Assembly: GCA_019155185.1 (NCBI GenBank)
Contig: CM032811.1
Coordinates: 4,740,215-4,804,214, forward strand
Reading direction: 5' to 3'
Length of the DNA stretch: 64,000 nt
Origin: Beaufortia kweichowensis
Lineage: Eukaryota > Chordata > Actinopteri > Cypriniformes > Gastromyzontidae
The translations under genes were made by a program, and so were the position numbers. A model generated the notes under the pieces. It was given only the letters and a program-made list of their open reading frames with translations. It did no database searches and was not told the origin of the DNA. Positions 25,711 through 64,000 of this stretch are shown piece after piece; position 1 is the first letter of the stretch, and each line of letters starts with the position of its first letter.

Positions 25711-26376
25711 GATCTCAAACGAGTTATTTTCTCCCGTTTTTTTGTGAAAGCAGAAGCCACAAAGATATCACGCCACATTTACGACAAAAATGTTAAAGCC
25801 CAGGATTACTGTAATGTGCTCCATTAGGTAATAAACAGGCACATACCTGTTCAATGACGCAGCTCTGCTGAATACTTGTTGTCAACTTCAGAACTTTTAA
25901 ATCCAACATTTAAGTGAAACATTTTTTGACTTGCTGCAGTGTTGCAGCGCCACAGCACACGCTGAACGTCTTCCTCATTAACACACACCTGTTTTAACTC
26001 AGTTCATTAGACTGCAAAGCAACGTGTGTTGAAGGGCTCCACACAACTTTGTATTTCATCGTTCTTTTGTCTAATTGTCATTTAATGTTTTTCACTCTGT
26101 AGAGTCTATAAACTGTTTGTTGAGTGTCGTTGTAAAGCACACTTGCGGGATGGGGTGACCACTTCCTAAATCTCTGTTATTCACAAAGTGCTTGAAGTTG
26201 TGACACTCGGCGGCCATGTTTGCATCGCCTTAGGGCGGCTGTTTTAGTCATAGCAAGTCCACAGCCCTATCCTCTTGAATGGAGCAAGACTGGAGCTCTT
26301 AAATTGCTGGCTAAAATCACACATGACATATTTCCTGAATAACAACTGACCGGATAGCCTTTCTGAAGTAGCTACT

Positions 26377-26487
26377 GTCTAGAACCCCTCCCCCACAGAC
26401 TTTATGGATTGAGGATTGGCTCGTTGTACTGAAAGTCTTTTAGCGCGTTACTCCGTCTAGAACCCCTCCCCCAGAGACTTTATGGAT
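26377..26487. repeat. 34-bp direct repeat, spaced 78 bp
   Basis: gtctagaacccctcccccac then agactttatggatt at 26377-26410 recurs at 26455-26487 with about one difference. The intervening 44 bp is unrelated. Probably a local duplication or two ends of an old insertion. Confidence 0.8.
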
Positions 26488-27605
26488 TTCAATATTAATA
26501 AGATTCCCATTAAGCTTTCTAATTTACATGCAGGCTTTGTTATCACTGATAATTATAAACATAACTTCCCCCCTCACAATTGCCTGATCTGAAATAATAC
26601 AAACCAAACATTAGACAACAAAAAGATCATTTTAACTTTTTAGATAATTGGAGTAAAAACAATAATTTCTTGGTTTCACCACTTTTGAAGAAGAATGGTC
26701 TTTTACTTACTTATTCAGAATTTTTCATCAATCTATCAAGTATAGTATTAATTTATGCTATTTCCCCAGAAATGATTCAATTACTAGAATATTATATAGA
26801 TATAAGACCAAAAATTCACACTTTGTCAAATTCCCACTTTATCTTTAGCTATAGGTTTTTGGAGATCACAATTTAAAGATATCAACTGGAAAAAGACAGT
26901 TTTTGTTATAGCAAAATTTTGTTAAGACATTGACTTAAACTGTGTTTTTTGCAAACAAGACGACATTTATTTTGTACTATTTTGTAACTGTATAAAGTAA
27001 CTGTACACAGTTATTTAGGTGTGATTTGACAGTAGCAATATCAGCTGTCAGATTGCGTTCCCCCTGCAAATTTGCAACATAACTGACGAAAAAGAGCAGT
27101 AGTTAGTCCTGGCTGCTAGATGTTTGCAGGTCACAGTTTTGAATCCAGTTTGGCTGTTTTATTTCTCTATAAAACACAGGGGAACCTTATCTGACAATGG
27201 CATTTTTAACTGCCAGGATGCATTCCCCTCAATGTTATTTGGCCAAATATAAGGAAATCTGTCTGAAAATCTCAAAACATTAATGTTTTGGGGGTTGAAA
27301 GTCAACTTTTTTTATTAAAGACATGTATGAACTTGCTATCTTATAGAATACAAGGGGAACACTATCTGACAGTCACAATCTGTTTTTGTTGTGAAGTTAA
27401 ACACCTTTAAGGTCTTCACATCATATATAATAAACATTTACAATGATATTATTTAAGATAAATACTATACACAAGTATTTGTGGATTTTATCGTTCATGT
27501 GGGATGACAGTGTCTCAGATCTGTGTTAATTGTCATGCTTCTGTAGTGTCTCTTTATTCACTGACAGCTGCTGCAGAGAAGCTTGATCATCAGAGAAGCT
27601 GACAT

Positions 27606-36290
<8,685 letters not shown>

Positions 36291-37196
36291 TGTTACACAG
36301 TACAACTGAAAGAGTTGTGCTTTGCTTTTTCCTCAAAGAAGGAAGTGTTTGTAATATAAACACTGCACCCTTTCTAGACATATTTTTTTAAACTTGGGAC
36401 ATGGCCAACAAAAGTTACATTGACCAACAAAACTAATGTCAAACATTGAAATATACACCCTCAGAAATCTTTTTAAAGATTTTTAAGATCATGAGAAACA
36501 TTTTTGTCAGTTGTGTCTTTTGACTAGTACTGCACATATGTGCATAAAATAAAATACAGACAAAACTTCGCAAACACACACAGTATTTAGTACCTGTATA
36601 TATTTTGAAGAATTTTGGGCCATGGTATCTTTATTATGATTAAAAACATTAATAAATAAATAAATTATTGTTTCACAAAACTTTCAATGAATGGCACTAT
36701 TAACTTTTAACATGTTATCCACTACAGATAACGCTATTATATAGCATAGGTTAGGTTTATGACTGAATTTGTGACCACTAATGCGAAATCGGCTTTCTTC
36801 CTTCATCTTTTCCTCCAGAAAACATATTTGTATTACAATTATATGTTTACTCACCATACGTATTTAACTGTTTTACTCCGTTTGTCCGGGAAAATAATAA
36901 TTAAAAAACAATCAATCAAATTTGATTTTATCGGTTTATATACTGCGCATGTCAAATGTCAACCAATAGGAAAGCTTCTCTGACGTTGTCTATGACGTAT
37001 ATGACGTTCAGGAAGTGCATGAAGCACAACGTGAATGTCAAAACAGAAACAGACTAAATGATCATGCTTTTATAGTTGCATCTTATCATCCTAGATTATC
37101 GGAAATAACATTATATGACTAAACGTTAGCTTCGGTGCCATTTAAAGCTGATCAGGACATTAAATCTCTTGAATCGTTTCTCTTTGCTAAGCTGTA
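36291..37196. promoter_or_regulatory. Divergent promoter region, NLR / nars2
   Basis: 906 bp separate the NLR and nars2 start codons. On the nars2 side are CCAAT (36963-36967), three TGACGT cores (36981-36986, 36993-36998, 37002-37007) and an ETS-type GGAAGTG (37011-37017), a mix typical of TATA-less housekeeping promoters. On the NLR side are AACTGAAA (36304-36311, an IRF half-site pattern) and AAAGAAGGAAGTG (36335-36347, PU.1-like). Binding is inferred from motif match only. Confidence 0.5.
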
Positions 37197-40100
37197 ATGA
37201 TACCAGTTACATTACTTCGGATTCCTGTTTTATCCACATCAGTGTTTTGTCGATGTGGTGCGACATTCATTCAACGACAGTGCAGGCGCATGATCTCCAA
37301 GAAAACAAGAATAAGTGATGCGCTCGACAGCACAGATATCGGATCAGATGTTAGAATACAGGTGAGACATCGCCACACTTCTGTATGAAGGGATGTGATC
37401 TTTACATAAAGTTAACAGGCATGCTTCTCCTGCAGGGATGGGTTCGGTCTGTCAGAACACAGAAAGACAACCTCTTCTTACATGTCAATGACGGAAGTTC
37501 ATTGCAGCCTCTTCAGGTGGTTGCCGGTTCACATTTGAACACCAGGTGCTTTTTCTGCTTACCTGCATTTGTGCATCTCCAATGTCTTTTGAGTATTCAG
37601 ATTAAGGGGTGTGCTCACATTTTGGTGTTAAATCCCTATGTGGTATAATAAAAAGTAACCCAAACAAGAATACTACAGTGAAAACGCATGCCATTGCACA
37701 AGAAAATGTGTCAATTGTCATAAAAAATCATGATAAATAATATAAAGCAATGGATGAAGTAACAAAAAGTATGTGGATTATTTCTGATGTTAATAACGTG
37801 TAATAATGTTGATACTACTGTAAAAAAGTAAGATCAGGACATACGTAAATTTGAGAAGAATAGAAAAATAAAAACGTATTTCAGATCAGTTTTCTTCTGT
37901 TTTGAGTTTTAATGTTATTTCTCTTTTGCATGATTTTTTATATAACAAGGTTTTACAAGACTGACAATAAACTACAGTATATATAAGTAGACAGATGGGT
38001 TATTTAATGCAGCATTAAGTAGGTAGATAATTTCATGTCATTATAAAAGCAGCATGTTTTAGTGAAGTTTTTTTTCCATATATATGCATAGATTGTATGG
38101 GGAAAATATTAAGAAATTTGATATTTTGTTACCTAATGTCATTACATTTATACGCTTTCAAGTGGTACTAAAGTTTCCAAATTCTAAAATAAATTCACAC
38201 TTGATTTTGTGTCTTGATATATTTCCATTTTTGTCAAGAGACCTGACATTTGGCTGTGCTGTTGACGTCACCGGCACATTGGAGAGAAGTCCAAACAAGA
38301 GACAGAATGTGGAGATACAAGCTCAACACATTAAAGTGGTTGGGGAATGTAATCCTGTTGTAAGTCTCGACATCCGATATTGTATGATCAATTGATCACT
38401 TACATGGGAAGGCGATTTGCAACATTTGCAGGAATAATCTTTTATGTCTAATCTAGGACTTTCCTTTCAAAATCAAAGAGCGCCATTCTCTGGAGTACAT
38501 CAGACAGTTTCCCCACCTCAGGTGCCGGACAAACGGCTTCAGCTCTCTGCTCAGGATACGCAGTGAGGCGACAGCTGCCATCCAATCATTTTTCAAGGTA
38601 TGCGAATATAAGGTCCTTAAAAGTCCCTATCTTGTATACTTAAATATCTCTTATGTAGCTACTTCAAGACAGTACATCTTACAGATTCTGCAAGGGGTTT
38701 GCAAACTTTTGTGCACAACTGATGGCAAACAAAAATTTAATGTCTATGCTATTTGACAACTACATGTATTTATATGTATATGCATGAAGATGTGTTTTTA
38801 TGTTGATTTAGGATCACGGTTACGTGCACATACACACACCAGTAATCACATCAAATGACTGTGAGGGTGCTGGTGAACTCTTCCAAGTAGAGGTACTAAA
38901 AATCTAAATTTTTTTATTATTTCAAAAAGCATTATTATATGTAAATGTAGCATCAAAGTTGTACGTTTAGCAATAACAGAGCAAGGACAGTTTGTAGGAT
39001 GAAATGAAATCATTTCTTAATAAAACAATATAACTGATGATTTTTTTTCTTGTTCTCTCTGAAGCCTGCTGGTGATAAAATAGGCTCAGATGACTCACAT
39101 TTCTTCTCTGTACCTGCTTATCTAACAGTATCAGGGCAATTGCACCTGGAAGTGATGACAGGGTAAAGACAAACCTTTTTAGAGGAATAACATGCACTGA
39201 TGAATTGTGTGCCATGAGACATGAATAAAAAAATATCTAAGTTGTGTGGTTACATTTTGGTAATGTATATGTTTATATGGGCTCTTTTAGGGCTTTCTCA
39301 GCGGTATATACCTTTGGTCCTACATTCAGAGCAGAGAACTCTCAAAGCAGGAGACATCTGGCTGAGTTTTACATGGTGGAAGCAGAAGTTGCCTTCACTG
39401 AATCACTAGAAGACCTTATGAAGGTATAACATCTTACTACTTAAGTTATAAAATAAGTTTGGAACATTTTAAAGTATTTTCCCATACTAATACAGGTTAT
39501 GGAGAGCCTATTCAAGGCCACCACAGAGCATGTTTTATCCCATTGCGGAGATGACGCTGAATTATTTCACAAATATATTTCACCAGGACACCGGGTATGA
39601 TGTAAAATACTGCTGTATGAAAATAGACATATTTGGATCTGTAAAATTTCCCAAACATTAATGGATGTTCATTTGTTCACTCTTCTTTATATCCTAAGGA
39701 CCAAGTGGATCTCATGTTAAAAAGAAAGTTTCATGTGTATGTATTATATCTCATTACCATTGACTTCTCTTTATTTTAATACTTTCGTTTAATATGGTAG
39801 TAATAGTAACTTATTATTTCAGATTTTTTGCATGACAATTATAATTACCTCAAATATAATCTATATTACAATTGAGATTTAATTAAAAGATTTTTAGGTA
39901 TTGTCGTAACAGATAAAGTAATTCTTTAATAATGTGTAACTGTGGGGTCATTTTGAATGATGATCTTTAAGACTTTTAATTTAAATTATGCCAATTTATT
40001 AATTTAATTGTTGCTTTCTCCAGTATTTCCTACACAGAAGCGATAGATATTCTGAATAACAGTTCACAGAAGTTTACATACAGCACTGAGGCAAGTAAAT

Positions 40101-41292
40101 TACACCATCTGGCTGTAGTTATTATAAAATATATAGTTATAATACAGTTTAATACAGTATTAATATGTTACCAGTGTTTTTTGTGTGTATGGAAGTACAT
40201 TTATTTTCCTGTTTTTTAATGTATCCATTTACTGTATTGCCTGGTTTTAACAATGTGTTTTCTGTACACTTTCTGTAGACTTGAAATAGACTTGACTTCA
40301 CCATCTATATCTGTTTATCAAGTCTAAAACTTTCACTGCTATAGATTTTACATGCCTTAAAAATGCATTTTTTATAGAAAATGTGATGATTTATGTTTTT
40401 AGACTGTTTATGATTTAGATGTTTTTCTCCATTAGTGGGGCTGTGATCTTCAGACAGAACATGAGAAGTTCCTTGTGAAACACTGTGGAAATATCCCAGT
40501 CTTTGTTGTTGGCTATCCTTATGACTTAAAGCCTTTCTATGCCAGAGACAACCAGGACCAGCCCCGTCACACTGTGAGAATGAGCTCTCAGTACCTCTCA
40601 ATGTTTTCCATATGTGGATCTGTTATATGTTTCAGTACAATCCCAGTGTACAAAAGAATTTTTCACAGTTTAACTACTTTGTGTGAAACTATGTAGCGTA
40701 GAGATTGTTGTTTAATGTGTTATTTCTGCACATCTACAAATCAATTATAATGATCTGTTGTACTGATATTAAAATTATGATATGTATAATTTTTGGACAG
40801 GCGGCTGCTGTAGACCTCTTGGTTCCTGGGGTCGGGGAGCTTTGCGGCGGATCTCTGAGAGAGGAGAGGCCTGAACTTTTAAAAAGTCGACTAGCACGGT
40901 ATGAGCACGATCTTTTAAGCTTTTCATAGTCAACAATATATAATTACATAATCATAATATTAATTACATAGTCACAAGATCGTCAAAATAAACCTGAAGC
41001 CATTTCTACAATACATGCATTTCTCATATTTTACAGGGCTGGATTAGAGGACACATATGCATGGTAGGTTCATGAGAACTATTCATCATTTCTGACCATA
41101 TTTCTATTTCACTTGGTCCAAGTACAAAAAAAGATTGTACTTAACAGGTATCTGCAGCTGCGAGAGTTTGGCTCTGTCCCACACGGAGGGTTTGGGATGG
41201 GCTTTGAGAGGTACCTGCAGTGCATTCTGGGAGTTCACAATATCAAAGATGTGATTCCTTTTGCAAGGTTCTCACACTCTTGCCAGCTCTAA
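37197..41292 (+). CDS. nars2: Mitochondrial asparaginyl-tRNA synthetase, complete
   Basis: Class IIb aminoacyl-tRNA synthetase that charges mitochondrial tRNA-Asn with asparagine in the matrix. Fourteen exons: 37197-37361, 37436-37545, 38239-38359, 38457-38597, 38812-38892, 39065-39162, 39291-39423, 39496-39594, 39699-39736, 40024-40090, 40436-40573, 40801-40898, 41037-41063, 41148-41292. They sum to 1461 nt, 486 residues plus stop, close to the human protein (about 477). The first ~45 residues are Arg/Ser-rich without acidic residues, as in a mitochondrial targeting peptide. The OB-fold anticodon-binding domain follows (GWVRSVRTQKDNLFLHVNDG). Motif 2 FRAE is at 251-254 and motif 3 GMGFER at 455-460. 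Exon 10 ends in a GC donor (40091). No defects were seen. The start is the first in-frame ATG and is the only one giving the targeting peptide. Confidence 0.95.
37546..38238 (+). other. nars2: nars2 intron 2
   Basis: GTGCTT at 37546 to TCAAG at 38238. AT-rich, no separate feature. The open frames here merely continue the flanking exons. Confidence 0.8.
40091..40435 (+). other. nars2: nars2 intron 10, GC-AG type
   Basis: The exon ends ...AGC ACT GAG and the intron begins GCAAGTAA. Using the GT four bases further on would add four bases and break the frame, so the GC donor is required. The acceptor is CCATTAG at 40435, and the next exon starts TGG GGC TGT. The consensus around the donor (GAG|GCAAGTA) is otherwise perfect, as usual for GC donors. 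Confidence 0.85.
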
Positions 41293-41306
41293 ATCTGTCT
41301 GTATAA

Positions 41307-41312
41307 AATAAA
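41307..41312 (+). terminator. nars2: nars2 poly(A) signal
   Basis: AATAAA lies 15 bases after the TAA stop (41290-41292), giving a very short 3' UTR. Others may exist downstream (e.g. in the AT-rich stretch to 41880). Confidence 0.55.
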
Positions 41313-42308
41313 AAAATGATGAAATTTGATGTGCAATATTAACTTTTATTTATGTTATTGCTTCAGCGGCGTGACTAATACAGTTTTGTATAAAGCATCC
41401 TCTCCATTATGTCTAGGAGTAGATGGTGTAAGATTTTGACCAGTGCTTTTTATATACTGTATATAAATATAATTAGTATTTAAAATAACCTGCTTCTTCA
41501 AAACTTAATGTGGTTATATGTCTGTTTAGCTTGTGTATTCTACTTTTTTATTTATTTGCTAATGAAGATTGTTAATAGTTAATAAGTGAATGGAGAACAT
41601 CTCCAACAAAAGCAGTGCAAAAAATGTAAAGTAGTAAAGTTCATGGTAGAAAATAGTCAAAACACTTATTTTAAAGGTATTTATCGAAAAAAATTGTTTG
41701 GTAAAAAGCAAACTATGGCTTACCAGGAATATGAGCTTTATTTAAATTTTGCATAAATTTAGCAAAAATTGCATAAAACCTAATAGCTCAAATAATAAAA
41801 GCATACACTGACTATAATTAATATTTGTTAATCATCATTCTACTTGTGTTTTGTGTAAATGTTTCGTCAACCTTCTTAAATTCCTTCCAGTGCTGAGTTT
41901 AACTTTATACTACAAACACAACTGTGAGAACATTGAGAACATTTATCCACTAGATGGAGCCATTCTGAAACGTATTAATAGACTGAATTAATTGAAAATC
42001 GTTTTCATCCTGATGAATGATTCGGGCTGTACGCAATGCCCTCTGCAGTGCCTCATTTAATCACAATAAAAGGGAGCTTACAGTCACTTTTATTCTCTAT
42101 GCTCATAAACTGAATAATTATTCACGAAAACAAACTTAAAAAATAGTTTAAAATATAAACAACTTTTACAAAACTTTATATAAAGTCAAAATAAAGCCAC
42201 AAAACATTAATGTATAGAGTTTGACCGGACCGTATGGCCAAAGTAAAATCCACATGTGGTTCATTGTTACTTTGTTGTCCCGTCGCTTCGGTGGGCGTGG
42301 TGTGTGTA

Positions 42309-42350
<42 letters not shown>

Positions 42351-42636
42351 CAAACAGCAGACACCCAACAGCACTTCCTACATCTGCGCGTTTACTCCTC
42401 CTCATCTCCCGTCCAGCGTCTCTCTCGGCGTGTTTCCAGTCGCTTGTAGTATTGACAGTAAGCGCAGAGGACGCGCCGCGCACGGTGTTCATCATCACTA
42501 AATGACGCACCGCTGCAGCACAGCGCGCTTTACATCAACATTACAGCGTTACGCGCATTCAACATAGATGGACCCGCATCATCTCAGGACTTCAGAGTGA
42601 TATTTACAGCGGCGATTGTTTCTGTCTGTTTGTAAA
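41313..42636. promoter_or_regulatory. gab2: nars2-gab2 spacer and gab2 5' region
   Basis: The left half is AT-rich and featureless except for a CTCF-like ccactagatggagcc at 41947-41961. From about 42280 to 42560 the DNA becomes CpG-rich (gcgcgtttac, gacgcgccgcgcac), with a (GA)n run at 42310-42344. This is the likely gab2 promoter/first-exon CpG island. No TATA box stands out, and the transcription start cannot be set. Confidence 0.5.
42310..42344. repeat. (GA)n microsatellite in gab2 5' region
   Basis: About 35 bp of perfect GA, some 300 bp before the gab2 ATG. It creates spurious Arg-Glu or Leu-Ser open frames. Confidence 0.9.

Positions 42637-64000
<21,364 letters not shown>

Larger units (their letters stand above)
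12963..27605. other. Intergenic region, tenm4 to NLR
   Basis: About 14.6 kb of AT-rich DNA. The short open frames on both strands show no conserved domain, no splice structure and no bias, and I reject them as genes. Recognised contents are listed separately: simple repeats (13637, 19287), interspersed-repeat copies (15733, 16540, 25264), DNA elements (18551, 19440, 19656, 23028), an L2/SINE tail (18882) and a 34-bp direct repeat (26377). Confidence 0.8.

Overview
The window is vertebrate nuclear DNA, almost certainly from a bony fish and probably a cypriniform (carp/zebrafish relative). It is AT-rich with GT-AG introns. It carries an NLR gene with the fish-specific N-terminal repeat exons and FISNA-NACHT exon, and it is littered with short palindromic DNA elements of the kind common in cyprinid genomes (ends like AAAGG-ATAGTTCACCC, TAGGGCTGGGC, CACTCTAAAAA). 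Species cannot be named from the sequence alone.

Layout, left to right. (1) 204-10527, + strand: the last four coding exons of a teneurin, best assigned to tenm4, ending in the teneurin C-terminal-associated peptide and stop; a long 3' UTR probably runs to about 12962. (2) About 12980-27600: a gene-poor, repeat-bearing intergenic stretch with several non-autonomous DNA transposons, one a clean nested insertion with an 8-bp target duplication. (3) 27606-36290, - strand: a 16-exon NLRC3-like NLR receptor, with N-terminal repeat exons, a FISNA-NACHT exon and nine leucine-rich-repeat exons, broken by one 1-base frameshift near 32322. (4) 36291-37196: a roughly 0.9-kb divergent promoter. (5) 37197-41292, + strand: complete 14-exon nars2 (mitochondrial asparaginyl-tRNA synthetase, 486 aa). 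(6) 42637-64000, + strand: the first two coding exons of gab2 (PH domain), split by a 17.7-kb intron; the gene continues beyond the window.

The order tenm4 > nars2 > gab2, all in one orientation, is the arrangement known from human 11q14.1, which supports the paralogue assignments. The NLR is the newcomer: it lies between tenm4 and nars2 in opposite orientation. The genes do not form a pathway: cell adhesion (tenm4), innate sensing (NLR), mitochondrial translation (nars2) and receptor-tyrosine-kinase/cytokine adaptor signalling (gab2).

All exon boundaries were read by eye from splice sites, phases and family similarity. The nars2 exons sum to 487 codons including stop. The NLR exons sum to a multiple of three only if the one missing base in the NACHT exon is counted. 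No wholly new molecular system was seen. The strongest items are the solitary frameshifted NLR in a conserved block, a 180-bp (CT)n tract acting as its intron polypyrimidine tract, a GC-AG intron in nars2, a nested hAT-type MITE, and an unnamed interspersed repeat with several copies in the window.
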